From JAIESQ01 sp964495375 (GTDB lineage Bacteria; Planctomycetota; Planctomycetia; Pirellulales; JAEUIK01): 64,000 nucleotides of DNA. The position numbers and the translations under genes are program-made. The stretch lies in NCBI GenBank assembly GCA_964495375.1, contig CAZBWM010000011.1, forward strand, positions 1-64,000. The letters run 5' to 3'. The notes beneath the pieces are model-generated. The model was not told where the DNA came from. It was given only the letters and a program-made list of their open reading frames with translations, and ran no database searches. Of the stretch, positions 14,872-24,302 are shown in pieces; position 1 is the first letter of the stretch; each line of letters opens with the position of its first letter.

Positions 14872-16965
14872 TCACTCGGCCAGTTGCCGCCAGAGTTCTC
14901 GCCAGGCGGCTGGCTCGCGAAGTTGCACCGCTACATAAGCACGGAGCGCGCGCGCCAGCCAGGTGCGCGACACCGGAGTGTCCGTGCGCAACTCTCCACG
15001 CAGCGCGGCCAGATCGCGCAATGCGCGTCGCTCGGCCTGCCCAGGGGTCGACCAGCGCGGCAATTGTGCTGGCGCCCAGTCGTTCAGCAGTATTTCAAAC
15101 GCGTCAGACTTTCGGCGAACTGCAAACGAGCCGATCGATAGCGTCGGGCACTTCACTCGCCAGCGATGCAGGCGCCCCAGGGCGGCGCCGCAGGTCTCGG
15201 CCAGGCGGCGTGCGTCGCGCGAGTCGCCCGACTGCAAACTCGCCAACAATTCTGCCAGGGGCATAGCCGGCACCGTGGATGCGAAGACCAGATAACCGTC
15301 GCGCCAGGGTGCGAACCACCGCGGCACCAGCGACGCGAGCGGCCGCTCGGTCGCAATGCCCCGGCTGGCCAGCGCTTGGGCGAGCCGCCAGGCGCGCCGC
15401 GCCGGATGTTCGAGCCAGTTCCAGGGCCACCGCGCGGCGGTAACGCGATGGGCGACGAGCTGGGGAGTGCGCGACGCCGTATCAAAACTCGCAGGAGAAA
15501 AGGTGTCAGGAACCTTTTCCTCGGCGTGGGATGGACGGCCGTCGGTCGAACTGGAAAAGGTTCCTGACACCTTTTCCGAGCTCGGGGAGGGTTGAACATC
15601 CACACTAGCCCGCGGCGCAGCAAGGGTTCGTGGTGGCTCTTGGTGCGTTGGTGTTAGATCGGCGATGTCGCGGGGCTGCGCGCATTCGTTTGCCGAATTC
15701 TGCTGGTCGCTACGCGGCTGGCGCGGAGGTTGGCGAGACGACGACAACTCCCCCTCGCTGCGCGTCGGGCAAGTGTTTTCGGTCGCCGGCGCCGCGAAGT
15801 CGCCAGCAGTGGCACCCGACGTCGGTTCAATTCCGGCGCTGCTACTAGCGCTAACACGAAGGACTGCCTGTAAAGTACTTGGCAAAAGCTCTTGCGTGGC
15901 GTAGCAAACGGCGCGGCTGGTTTCGATTCGCTGGAAGTCACGATTCGTGGCCAACGCCCGGCGATCGCGCGAACGGGCCAACGCGCGCTGATACGTGAGG
16001 ACGCGGGCGACAATCGACTGGGCCACCGCGCGCGGATTTTCAAGCGAGAAGTCAGGCCGGCTCGCCAGGTAGGTTCGCCAGCAGCGCCACTGCTCGCGGG
16101 AAGTGCTGTGTTCGAACAAGCCGGCAGCCAGCATGACGAGACTCGTGAGGCTCGCGCGGCGACCCAACGGTCGGCCGAAACTGACGCCCGGCAAGTCGAT
16201 GAGAAACAGGGGCGTGAACAATGCATCGGTAGCAGCATCGTCGGTGACTGCTTCATCGATATTGGCGCGGCGCGGCGTTTCCAACCGGCGCGCGGCGGCG
16301 AGGTTGACCAAGATGTTGCCGGCATGCAGGTCGTCGTGCCGCACGCCGGCGCGGTGCGTGGCCGCAACCAGTCGAGCCAGTGAGCAGGCGAGCCACCGCC
16401 GGGTAGCACGCTGCTCGGTGGCCGTCCACCGCGGCAGCTCGTCCAGCAAGAATTGATCAAGCGATTGGCTGGCAGGAATCTCGCGCGTCACCAGCAGGCT
16501 GTCGGACGGAATGCCGGCGCGCAAGTCTTCGCCTAGCGCCACGGGCATGGCGGTCGGAATGCCGCGCCGCGACAGCTCGAGGGCCTTGTTCCACTCGCGG
16601 CGGGCCGGCGAGCCGCGCCACAGCGGCGCCAGCCGCGCGAGGCCGCGCCGATGTCGGTAACGTTTGACGTAGAGCGGTTCGTCGCCGCGATCGACGCGAT
16701 AGACCAGGCGGTTGGTGCCGTGCTTGACCAGAGTCGCCCGACCGTCGGCCAACCAGTGCCCGAACCGCTCGTCGGTGGTCGCGAGGCGTTGGGCCCAGCC
16801 GGCCTGCAAGAGCCAGCGGATGTGCGAAGTTTGGAGTGTCTCGGCGAGCGTGGGGGCGGAGCGGGCGAGATTGTCCTGGGAATCAGCGGCGGCTGCCGCG
16901 GCGACATCCGCGCGCGAGGCGGCGGCGCGTCGTGCGAGATTCGAAGAAATCGTGGTCGGGGCCAT
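14872..16965 (-). CDS. Tandem kinase-like protein (WaaP/Kdo-kinase family) with repeat-bearing linker
   Basis: The 697-residue protein has two lobes of lipopolysaccharide-kinase type. The first (about 75-345) carries a likely ATP lysine in YVKRY at about 101, the catalytic loop HDDLHAGNIL at 210-219 and FLIDLPG at 254-260 in place of DFG. The second (about 520-697) keeps the fold pattern (LEHPARRAWRLAQALASRG, LGRLHRWRVK, LLNDWAPAQLPR) but lacks a clear HxD loop and is probably a pseudokinase. The linker (about 375-510) is low-complexity and contains peptides EKVSGTFSS and EEKVPDTFS, translated from a mobile-type palindrome. It is the last gene of the leftward menaquinone run, 45 bases after the TPR gene. 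The substrate is unknown; a cell-envelope sugar is likely for the family. Confidence 0.75.
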   Translation of the reverse strand: MAPTTISSNLARRAAASRADVAAAAAADSQDNLARSAPTLAETLQTSHIRWLLQAGWAQRLATTDERFGHWLADGRATLVKHGTNRLVYRVDRGDEPLYVKRYRHRRGLARLAPLWRGSPARREWNKALELSRRGIPTAMPVALGEDLRAGIPSDSLLVTREIPASQSLDQFLLDELPRWTATEQRATRRWLACSLARLVAATHRAGVRHDDLHAGNILVNLAAARRLETPRRANIDEAVTDDAATDALFTPLFLIDLPGVSFGRPLGRRASLTSLVMLAAGLFEHSTSREQWRCWRTYLASRPDFSLENPRAVAQSIVARVLTYQRALARSRDRRALATNRDFQRIETSRAVCYATQELLPSTLQAVLRVSASSSAGIEPTSGATAGDFAAPATENTCPTRSEGELSSSRQPPRQPRSDQQNSANECAQPRDIADLTPTHQEPPRTLAAPRASVDVQPSPSSEKVSGTFSSSTDGRPSHAEEKVPDTFSPASFDTASRTPQLVAHRVTAARWPWNWLEHPARRAWRLAQALASRGIATERPLASLVPRWFAPWRDGYLVFASTVPAMPLAELLASLQSGDSRDARRLAETCGAALGRLHRWRVKCPTLSIGSFAVRRKSDAFEILLNDWAPAQLPRWSTPGQAERRALRDLAALRGELRTDTPVSRTWLARALRAYVAVQLREPAAWRELWRQLAE
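15496..15577. repeat. Inverted repeat of GGTGTCAGGAACC type inside the kinase linker
   Basis: Two 25-nt arms (15496-15520 and 15553-15577) are inverted copies with one mismatch, separated by 32 nt. Each arm itself contains an internal palindrome of AAAAGG...CCTTTT around the core TGTCAGGAA. The same core occurs once more at 31647-31659. The element is read in frame as part of the kinase linker (residues about 463-490). Confidence 0.85.
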
Positions 16966-17009
16966 CCGTGCCGTCCGCGAATTGCATCCCCAGTTTCCGT
17001 GGGGAGATT

Positions 17010-17993
17010 CTATTCGACGCCGGCGGCCGGGTTATAGCCCAACTCTTCGGCCCACTGGAGATCGGCATTTGCCTCTTTTTCGTGCCCTAGCGCCTGCTGG
17101 ACCAGCCCGCGATGGTGCAACATCACGGCGTCGAAGCGGTCGAATTCCTTGCGGATGAGATCGAGCCGGGGCGCTGAGAACTTGGCCTTTTCGGCGGCGG
17201 CGACGACCACCTTGCGGCAGTTCTTATTCAACTCGATGGCGCGGTTCAAATCGGCAAGCGCTTGCTCCTGATTGCCCAGCAGGTGATGGATGTAACCACG
17301 GGTGTCGAGGTAGCTGGCCTCGGTGCGGTTAGCGTCGCTGCGCAACAACTCGGCGTTACTGTTGGAGTCAGGGATTTGCGGCGTCTGCAATTTGAACAAC
17401 TTCAAGGCGCGTTCGACATCGGTGAGGGCATCGGGTAGTTCGACCTTGGCCAGGGCCCGACCGTAGGCCCGATTGTTCCAAGGCTCGGGCTCGGTAGCGG
17501 GGGATAATTCGAGTGCCTTGGTGAGATCGGCCACGGCGTCCGCATAGCGGCCCTGGCGCTGGGCCACCTGCGAGCGATAGGTATAGGCGTTGGCGTGGCC
17601 CGGGTTGGCCTTGATGATGTGCTCGTAATCGGCCAGGCTGCCAGCGAAATCACCCGCTTCGAGGCGCAGCCGCGCACGCTCGGCGTAGTGGTTGAGATTG
17701 TTGGGCGCGTTGGCGATCACTTGATCCATATCGGTGACCGCTTGCTTGTAGTCGCCGGCCAATACATGGGCCTCGGCCTGACTATGCCACCACTGGACCA
17801 TGATCATCCGCGACACGCCGCGGGCGACGGGCCAGAGGGCCAGGGCCAGGAAGAGCACTGCGCCGGCAGCCAAGAGGGCGATGCGCGTGCCGCGGTTTTG
17901 CCACCAGCGCAGCGGCGGCGGCGCGGCGGGGAACTTGTCGCCCGCGACGCGGCCCGACGCGGGAGTGGCCGGCGGTTCCTTGAGAGAGGTCAT
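17010..17993 (-). CDS. Membrane-anchored TPR-repeat protein
   Basis: With the ATG at 17993 the protein has 327 residues. A cytoplasmic N-terminus (MTSLKEPPATP) is followed by one membrane helix (IALLAAGAVLFLALALWPVA) at about 43-62 and then at least five tetratricopeptide repeats, visible as AEAHVLAGDYKQAVTDMDQ, ARLRLEAGDFAGSLADYEH and SQVAQRQGRYADAVADLTKA. Such proteins usually scaffold protein complexes outside the membrane. The ORF is open up to 18182, but that extension would run into mqnE and is rich in Arg, so it is rejected. The gene follows mqnE by 50 bases on the same strand. Confidence 0.8.
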   Translation of the reverse strand: MTSLKEPPATPASGRVAGDKFPAAPPPLRWWQNRGTRIALLAAGAVLFLALALWPVARGVSRMIMVQWWHSQAEAHVLAGDYKQAVTDMDQVIANAPNNLNHYAERARLRLEAGDFAGSLADYEHIIKANPGHANAYTYRSQVAQRQGRYADAVADLTKALELSPATEPEPWNNRAYGRALAKVELPDALTDVERALKLFKLQTPQIPDSNSNAELLRSDANRTEASYLDTRGYIHHLLGNQEQALADLNRAIELNKNCRKVVVAAAEKAKFSAPRLDLIRKEFDRFDAVMLHHRGLVQQALGHEKEANADLQWAEELGYNPAAGVE

Positions 17994-18043
17994 CGACAAT
18001 TTCTCAATGCAAAAAGCGCTGCGGTGGAGCGATCGGGGCCGCG

Positions 18044-19180
18044 TTATACGACCGCGGCGATCGGCGCGCCCGATTGCCAGTGCGCCCCTTGCCGATCGAC
18101 GCGGTGATAGAGCGTATCGCGCTCGACCGGTTCGCGCCCCGCCTCGCGGATCAGGCCGCAGATCTGCTCGACTGACAGGCACTCGGGCGTTTGGGCCCCG
18201 GCATCGTGGTAAATCAATTCGTGCCGCACGGTGCCATCGAGGTCGTCGGCTCCATAGTGCAGCGCCGCCTGGGCCGTGCCTATGCCCAGCATAATCCAGT
18301 AGGCCTTGATGTGCATGAAGTTATCGAGCAGTAGCCGGCTGACCGCCATCACGCGCAAATCGGTCAGACTCGACGGCTTGGGGATGTGATCGAGCTTGGT
18401 GTTTTCGGGATGGAAGGCCAGCGGGATCATCGTTTGAAAACCGCCGGTCTCGTCTTGCAGCTCGCGCAACCGCAGCAGGTGATCGACGCGGTGATACGCG
18501 TTCTCCAAATGGCCGTAGAGCATCGTGGCGTTTGTCTTCAGCCCGAGCTGATGGGCCGTGCGATGGACTTCAAACCACTTGCTCGCGTCGGCCTTGTGTT
18601 CGCAAATCTGATCGCGGACTTCGGGATGGAAGATTTCGGCGCCGCCGCCGGGCATGCTCCCCAGGCCGGCCGCGATCATGTCTTCGATGATCCAGCGCAC
18701 CGGTTTCTTCGTGAGGTGTTCGAACCAGTTGATCTCGACCGCCGTCCAGGCCTTGAGGTGCAGCGTGGGGTAGGCGTCGTGCAAGATCTGAATAATGTTG
18801 CGGTACCAGTCGTATTTCTTCTGGTGATGCAGCCCGCCGACGATGTGCATCTCGGTGCAGCCGTTTTCGACCGCTTCGTGCCCGCGCTCGAGGATTTGCG
18901 CGTCGCTCATCACGTACCCCTTGGGGTCGCGCAGGTCAGAGCGGAAAGCGCAAAACGTGCAGCGATAGACGCAAACGTTCGTGGGATTCAGGTGCGTGTT
19001 GATGTTGTAGTAGCAGGCGTGCCCGTTCTTGCGCTCGCGGACGATGTTGGCCAGGGCGCCGACCTCGTTGAGGTGCACCTCGGGGCGGAACAGGAAGAGC
19101 CCGTCGTCGAACGAGAGACGCTCGCCGGCGTGGACCTTGGCCTGAATGCTCTCGAGCGAGGGTTCGGGGGCACGAATCAT
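18044..19180 (-). CDS. mqnE: Aminofutalosine synthase MqnE (radical SAM)
   Basis: This 378-residue enzyme joins SAM-derived adenosyl radical to 3-[(1-carboxyvinyl)oxy]benzoate, giving 6-amino-6-deoxyfutalosine in the futalosine menaquinone route. The radical-SAM cluster motif CVYRCTFC is at about 70-77, preceded by YNINTHLNPTN, typical of MqnE/MqnC. Further family segments are TEMHIVGGLHH, the GSMPGGGAEIFHPEVR region and ATMLYGHLE. The length is normal. The genes for late quinone steps (ubiA, ubiX, menG, ubiD types) lie upstream on the same strand, which supports MqnE over a generic radical SAM enzyme. mqnA, mqnB, mqnC and mqnD are not in the window. Confidence 0.92.
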   Translation of the reverse strand: MIRAPEPSLESIQAKVHAGERLSFDDGLFLFRPEVHLNEVGALANIVRERKNGHACYYNINTHLNPTNVCVYRCTFCAFRSDLRDPKGYVMSDAQILERGHEAVENGCTEMHIVGGLHHQKKYDWYRNIIQILHDAYPTLHLKAWTAVEINWFEHLTKKPVRWIIEDMIAAGLGSMPGGGAEIFHPEVRDQICEHKADASKWFEVHRTAHQLGLKTNATMLYGHLENAYHRVDHLLRLRELQDETGGFQTMIPLAFHPENTKLDHIPKPSSLTDLRVMAVSRLLLDNFMHIKAYWIMLGIGTAQAALHYGADDLDGTVRHELIYHDAGAQTPECLSVEQICGLIREAGREPVERDTLYHRVDRQGAHWQSGAPIAAVV

Positions 19181-19315
19181 CGAAGGCTACTCCTGGTTGC
19201 CGGCGTCGCGCGGGTGGCGATTTCAGCCCCGCGCTGGGGGGCAACGATCAATTTCCGTCGACAAAAGGCATTGTGACAAACCACGGGGCGGGGCAGCAAG
19301 GGCGGTGGGTCGTAG

Positions 19316-19357
19316 CACGGCCATCCTGGCCGTGGCGTTCACGGGCTAGAAGCCCCG
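19316..19357. repeat. CACGGCCA...TGGCCGTG hairpin and adjoining palindrome
   Basis: A perfect 8-bp hairpin with a 3-nt loop (19316-19334) is followed by a second short hairpin (ACGGGCTAGAAGCCCCGT). They lie in the 206-base gap between the UbiA-like gene and mqnE. A related hairpin is at 59617-59634. I believe repeats of this kind are common in planctomycete genomes. Confidence 0.6.
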
Positions 19358-19386
19358 TGCCAAGACCCCAGTCCCCTTACATCGCA

Positions 19387-20277
19387 CTACCTCAACAGAT
19401 CCGCCGCTCCCACGACCAACAGGCCGACGCTGATCACCCAATTGACATGAAAAAACGCCAGATTCACTCGGTCCAAATCGTCGGGGCGGACGAGCCAGTG
19501 CTCGTAGGCTAATAACGCGGCGACTGCCGCCACGCCGCAACCGTAAAAGACGCCCAGGGCCGGATACACGACCGGCAACAGCAACAGCATCACGAACATG
19601 CCCAGGTGACAAAGCGCCGCGATCCGCAGCGCGTTCTTCGTCCCCACCTTCGCGGGCACGCTGTGTAGGCGCTGCTCCTTGTCGAAGGCGGCATCCTGAC
19701 AGGCGTAAATGATGTCGAAGCCGGCCACCCACAACAGCACGGCTCCGCCCAGCACCAGCGGCGCGAGGGCCAGTTCTCCGCGAATGGCGATCCAGGCCGC
19801 CACGGGGGCGAGCATCAACGCGGTCCCCAACCAAAAATGAGCGAGCGCCGTGAAGCGCTTCGTATAGCTGTAGCCCAATAAAAATAGCAGCACGGGAACC
19901 GACAGCCCTAGCGGCCAGCGATTCGGCAGGAACAACAGCGTGCTGAGCACGAAGCCCGCGGCGCAGACCACCGCGAACAGGGTCACACCGCGCACGCTCA
20001 GCTTGCCGGCCGGAATGTGCCGCGCGGCCGTGCGCGGGTTGAGCGCGTCGATCCGCCGATCGGCCAGCCGGTTGAACGCCATCGCGGCGCTGCGGGCAAA
20101 AACCATCGCCAGCAAAATGCCGACGAGCTGTTGCCAGCGCCAGGCAATCGGCGGCTCGCTATGAGCATTGAGGTACCACGCCATCAGAGCCGACAGCAGC
20201 GCGAACGGCAGCGCGAACAGCGTGTGGCTGAAGCGAATCATCTCCAGCAGGTTGGTCAGCGTGCGCACGGCCGGCAT
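19387..20277 (-). CDS. mqnP: UbiA-family prenyltransferase (MqnP-like)
   Basis: The 296-residue integral membrane enzyme attaches the polyprenyl tail to the aromatic acid of menaquinone synthesis. The first Asp-rich substrate motif reads NRLADRRIDALNPRTAARH (about 69-87) and the second reads DIIYACQDAAFDKEQRLHS (about 172-190). Eight or nine hydrophobic helices are visible. It follows the ubiX-type gene with one base between stop and start, so the two are translationally coupled. In organisms with the classical route this would be called ubiA or menA; the presence of mqnE favours the futalosine version. Confidence 0.88.
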   Translation of the reverse strand: MPAVRTLTNLLEMIRFSHTLFALPFALLSALMAWYLNAHSEPPIAWRWQQLVGILLAMVFARSAAMAFNRLADRRIDALNPRTAARHIPAGKLSVRGVTLFAVVCAAGFVLSTLLFLPNRWPLGLSVPVLLFLLGYSYTKRFTALAHFWLGTALMLAPVAAWIAIRGELALAPLVLGGAVLLWVAGFDIIYACQDAAFDKEQRLHSVPAKVGTKNALRIAALCHLGMFVMLLLLPVVYPALGVFYGCGVAAVAALLAYEHWLVRPDDLDRVNLAFFHVNWVISVGLLVVGAADLLR

Positions 20278-20278
20278 C

Positions 20279-20941
20279 TCACTCTCCCCAGCGCTGCATC
20301 AGGCGATGCTCGACTTCGAGCTGGTCGCAGATCCGCGCGACGACAAAATCGACGAGGTCGGAGAGCCGATCGACTCCATGGTAGAAGCCGGGCGAGGCGG
20401 GGAGCACGATCGCGCCCGCTTCGGCGCAGCGGCGCAGGTTGTCGATTTGAATCAGCGACAGCGGAGCTTCGCGCGGCACCAGAATGAGCTTGCGGCGCTC
20501 CTTGAGGTGGACGTCCGCGGCCCGTTGAATCAAGTTGCCCGACGCGGCGTGCGCCACGGCGCTCAAGGTTCCGCCCGAGCAAGGGCAGATGACCATGCCG
20601 GCGGTGAGGAACGAGCCGCTGGCGATCGACGACATCAGGTCGTACTGATGGTGGTAGTGCACCAGGCCAGCGAGGGCCGCGGGCTCGTGCCCCCGGACGC
20701 GCACCCGGTAGCGACGCGAGGGGCTGTCTTCGGGCAGGTCGTCTTCGGGCGGAAGGATCGCCGCCATCTCGAAGTTATTGAGATCAACTTCGAGCCCCAG
20801 CTCTTGCTTGAGCACGGCGGCGCCGGCCGTGCTGATCGAAAGGTGAACGTCGCGGCCGGCGGCCAACAGCGTTTCCAACAGTCGCACCGCGTAGGGTGCG
20901 CCGCTGGCGCCGGTGATTCCGATAACGATAGGACGGTTCAT
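20279..20941 (-). CDS. ubiX: Flavin prenyltransferase UbiX (MqnM-like)
   Basis: The 220-residue protein should prenylate FMN to make the prFMN cofactor used by UbiD decarboxylases. It shows the family opening IVIGITGASGAPYAVRLLE, then SGSFLTAGMVICPCSGGTLSAVAHAAS (in parts: the CPCSG core), NLIQRAADVHLKERRKLILV and REAPLSLIQIDNLRR. The size is typical. Its start overlaps the menG stop by 4 bases (ATGA), and its partner UbiD-type enzyme is two genes upstream in the same run. This pairing supports the function strongly. Confidence 0.95.
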   Translation of the reverse strand: MNRPIVIGITGASGAPYAVRLLETLLAAGRDVHLSISTAGAAVLKQELGLEVDLNNFEMAAILPPEDDLPEDSPSRRYRVRVRGHEPAALAGLVHYHHQYDLMSSIASGSFLTAGMVICPCSGGTLSAVAHAASGNLIQRAADVHLKERRKLILVPREAPLSLIQIDNLRRCAEAGAIVLPASPGFYHGVDRLSDLVDFVVARICDQLEVEHRLMQRWGE

Positions 20942-21648
20942 TTGCGACCGACGTACAACGTCGCGACACCAAAACTAAAGGGCCAGAAACGGACTTCGGC
21001 CAGGCCGGCGGACTTCATCCGCTCGCCCAGCGCCTTGCCCTGGGGGAACTCAGTTACGCTTTGCGGCAGATAATTGTAGGCCCCCTGTCGATTGCGAGCC
21101 AAAGCCTGACCGATCCGCGGCAACACGTTCCTAAAGTACCACCCGTATAAGAACCGCAGCGGCTGCCACTCGGGCAACGAGAATTCCAAAACGACGACCC
21201 GTCCACCGGGGCGGCAAACGCGCGCCATCTCGCGCAAGCCCTGATCAGTATCGGCCACGTTGCGCAGGCCGAAGGCGACGCTGACGAGCTGAAACTGGTT
21301 GTCGGCGAACGGCAGCCGCTGGGCGTCGGCTTCGAGGAATCGCGGGGCGGAGGCGCCAAGCTTGGCCCCTTTCTGCCGGGCGATCACCAGCATTTCGTGC
21401 GTGAAATCGGCGCCGACAATCTCGGCTCGGCCGGCCGCGGCCTTGTGATAGGCCAAAGCCAGGTCGCCGGTGCCGGTACACAAGTCGAGGATCGGGGCGC
21501 TGCCTTCCGGAGGTGCAAGCCGCACGGTGCGCCAGCGCCAATAGCGGTCGATCCCGAGCGACAGCAAGTGATTGAGCGCGTCGTAGCGAGGGGCGATCTC
21601 GCCGAACATCTGCCGCACGCGGGCGTCCGATTTGTCGACTGTCATCAT
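20938..21648 (-). CDS. menG: Demethylmenaquinone methyltransferase
   Basis: This 236-residue SAM-dependent enzyme performs the last methylation of menaquinone. Family signatures are RYDALNHLLSLGIDRYWR near the N-terminus, the SAM motif ILDLCTGTGDLAL at about 53-65, VSVAFGLRNVADTDQGLREM and the C-terminal FSFGVATLYVG. The name ubiE is used where the same enzyme serves ubiquinone. Starts at GTG 21651, ATG 21648 and ATG 21645 are all possible. The gene lies 17 bases after the UbiD-type gene and overlaps ubiX by 4 bases. Confidence 0.95.
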   Translation of the reverse strand: MMTVDKSDARVRQMFGEIAPRYDALNHLLSLGIDRYWRWRTVRLAPPEGSAPILDLCTGTGDLALAYHKAAAGRAEIVGADFTHEMLVIARQKGAKLGASAPRFLEADAQRLPFADNQFQLVSVAFGLRNVADTDQGLREMARVCRPGGRVVVLEFSLPEWQPLRFLYGWYFRNVLPRIGQALARNRQGAYNYLPQSVTEFPQGKALGERMKSAGLAEVRFWPFSFGVATLYVGRK

Positions 21649-21667
21649 CACGCGTCAACGCACCTTG

Positions 21668-23137
21668 CTAATCGACCGGACCGGGATCTGCGCCCAGTCC
21701 GTACTGGTTCCAACGACCACTCGCCAACTCGCGGACTTCGTCAGTGCGCACCAGCTCGGCGGGCCACTCGCGCGGGTGTTCGCCTGACAGCTTGGCCGTG
21801 GCATCGATTGCCAGGTTCGCGCCGCTGAAGGGCTCCGACGGGGCGTGATCCCAGAGATCGGCCGGGGCCGGTTGACTAAACACGTCGCGCACGGGATGGA
21901 CGTTGGCCGCCACGCGGCGCCACACTTCTTCAGGGCGGTGGACATCGACCGTTTCGTCGACGATCACCACGAGTTTGGTTGTCATCCACGGACCGAGCGC
22001 CCAGAGCGCGCCGGCGATCCGCCGCGCCTGCTGAGGATACGTCTTGCGAATGGCCACGAAGGCGATCCGCTGACGGCCCCCGCAATCGGGAAACGACCAA
22101 TCGACCAGCTCGGGCAGCAGCATCCGCGCCAGCGGGAGCGAAAGCCGCTCGAGGGCGAGCCGCCAGGTGCCGACTTCATTGGCGCCAGGCGAAAGCACGG
22201 CCACGGGAAAGACTGCGCCCGCCCGCTCGGTGATCGCAGTCACTTCGAGGACGGGCGCTGATATTCCGTTAGCCAGCGCGCCGAAGGGAGACGCAAACGG
22301 GCCGGGCTGCGCCACTTCTGCCTGCGGATCGACATAGCCCTCGATGACGACTTCGGCGTCGGCCGGTACTTCGAGATCGTGCGTGCGGCATTTGACCAGC
22401 TCGAGCGATTGGCCGCGCACCAGCCCCATCAGGCCGACGGGGTCGAAATCGGCGGGCGCGGGAATCTGCCCCACGAGCAAACAGGTTGCATCGCCACCGA
22501 GCACGAGCGCGACGGGCATACGTTCGCCGCGCCCGGCGTGAGCGGCCAGCGCCTGGGCAAACTCGCTGGCCGGATGCCAAGGGAGCGCCAGTCGTGTATC
22601 GTCGAGCACGATGGCCGGCTGCCAGCCAAGGCGCCGCGATCGGGTGTCGGGCTGCCGCGTCCAGAGCTGCGCGGCCGTGATCGTGGCGTGCTGTTCGCCA
22701 ACGAACGCCGGCGCGATTGGTAACTCCGCGAGTCGCACGTCGCTGCCGAGTCGCACGACTTGCTGACAGGCGGCCGAGCGGACCCGCTTGGGATTCAAGT
22801 GGGCCAGCGCCGCGAGCTGCGGCACAAGCTTGATCTTGTCGAGCAAGCCCTCGGCTTTCGGGGGTTTTAATAATCCCACCAGGCGCTCAGCGAGCTCCGC
22901 CAGCGACTGTACGCCCAGCGCCAGGCAGAGGCGCCGCTCGCTTCCCAGCAAATTGGTGACGACTCCCAGCCGGCGGTCGCGAACCTGCTCGAACAACAGG
23001 GCCTGATTCGAGGAGCGGGCCACGCGGGCCGTAATTTCGGCGATCTCCGCCCCCGCTTCGACCGGCACGGCGACGCGCAGCAGCTCGTCGGAGCGTTCCA
23101 ACAGGTCGATAAAGTCGGGGAGACCAGCGACAGGCAT
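21668..23137 (-). CDS. UbiD-family decarboxylase (MqnL-like)
   Basis: The 489-residue protein belongs to the prFMN-dependent UbiD decarboxylases and would remove the ring carboxyl group of the prenylated menaquinone precursor. Visible features are the opening LPDFIDLLERSDELLRV, the segment WQPAIVLDD, the PVALVLGGDATCLLVGQIPAP region, EVPADAEVVIEGYVDP, PFASPFGALANG and WALGPWMTTKLVVIVDE. The C-terminal half carries the acidic motif LVVIVDETVDVHRPEEVW. It is the first gene of the leftward quinone run and starts 78 bases from the divergent ComB-like gene. The precise substrate is inferred from its neighbours. Confidence 0.88.
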   Translation of the reverse strand: MPVAGLPDFIDLLERSDELLRVAVPVEAGAEIAEITARVARSSNQALLFEQVRDRRLGVVTNLLGSERRLCLALGVQSLAELAERLVGLLKPPKAEGLLDKIKLVPQLAALAHLNPKRVRSAACQQVVRLGSDVRLAELPIAPAFVGEQHATITAAQLWTRQPDTRSRRLGWQPAIVLDDTRLALPWHPASEFAQALAAHAGRGERMPVALVLGGDATCLLVGQIPAPADFDPVGLMGLVRGQSLELVKCRTHDLEVPADAEVVIEGYVDPQAEVAQPGPFASPFGALANGISAPVLEVTAITERAGAVFPVAVLSPGANEVGTWRLALERLSLPLARMLLPELVDWSFPDCGGRQRIAFVAIRKTYPQQARRIAGALWALGPWMTTKLVVIVDETVDVHRPEEVWRRVAANVHPVRDVFSQPAPADLWDHAPSEPFSGANLAIDATAKLSGEHPREWPAELVRTDEVRELASGRWNQYGLGADPGPVD

Positions 23138-23214
23138 CCGGGGGATTCTACGGGGAGTGGCCCCACGGTTGTAGCCGTTGACAGCAGTCGCCGCTGGCGG
23201 CTAAAGGTCGTGTC

Positions 23215-24114
<900 letters not shown>

Positions 24115-24302
24115 CCGCGCGGCATCGCATCGCGTTCGGGCCTGCCCGTTGATCAGACTGAACCACTACGGATCGCACCGCCCGTTTGCCAGCGCCGCGC
24201 TCTGCCCGCATAATACGGGATTATCCCTGAGAGCCTGTCCCGAAGCCCCCGCACAGGCGGCTCCGTGATGGGCTTTTCTTCGCTGGTGAAGGAGCGTGCA
24301 AC

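Noticed and set aside
20168..21073. 301-codon rightward ORF opposite ubiX and menG
   Set aside because: It is antisense to two clear enzymes and has no motif or ribosome site.
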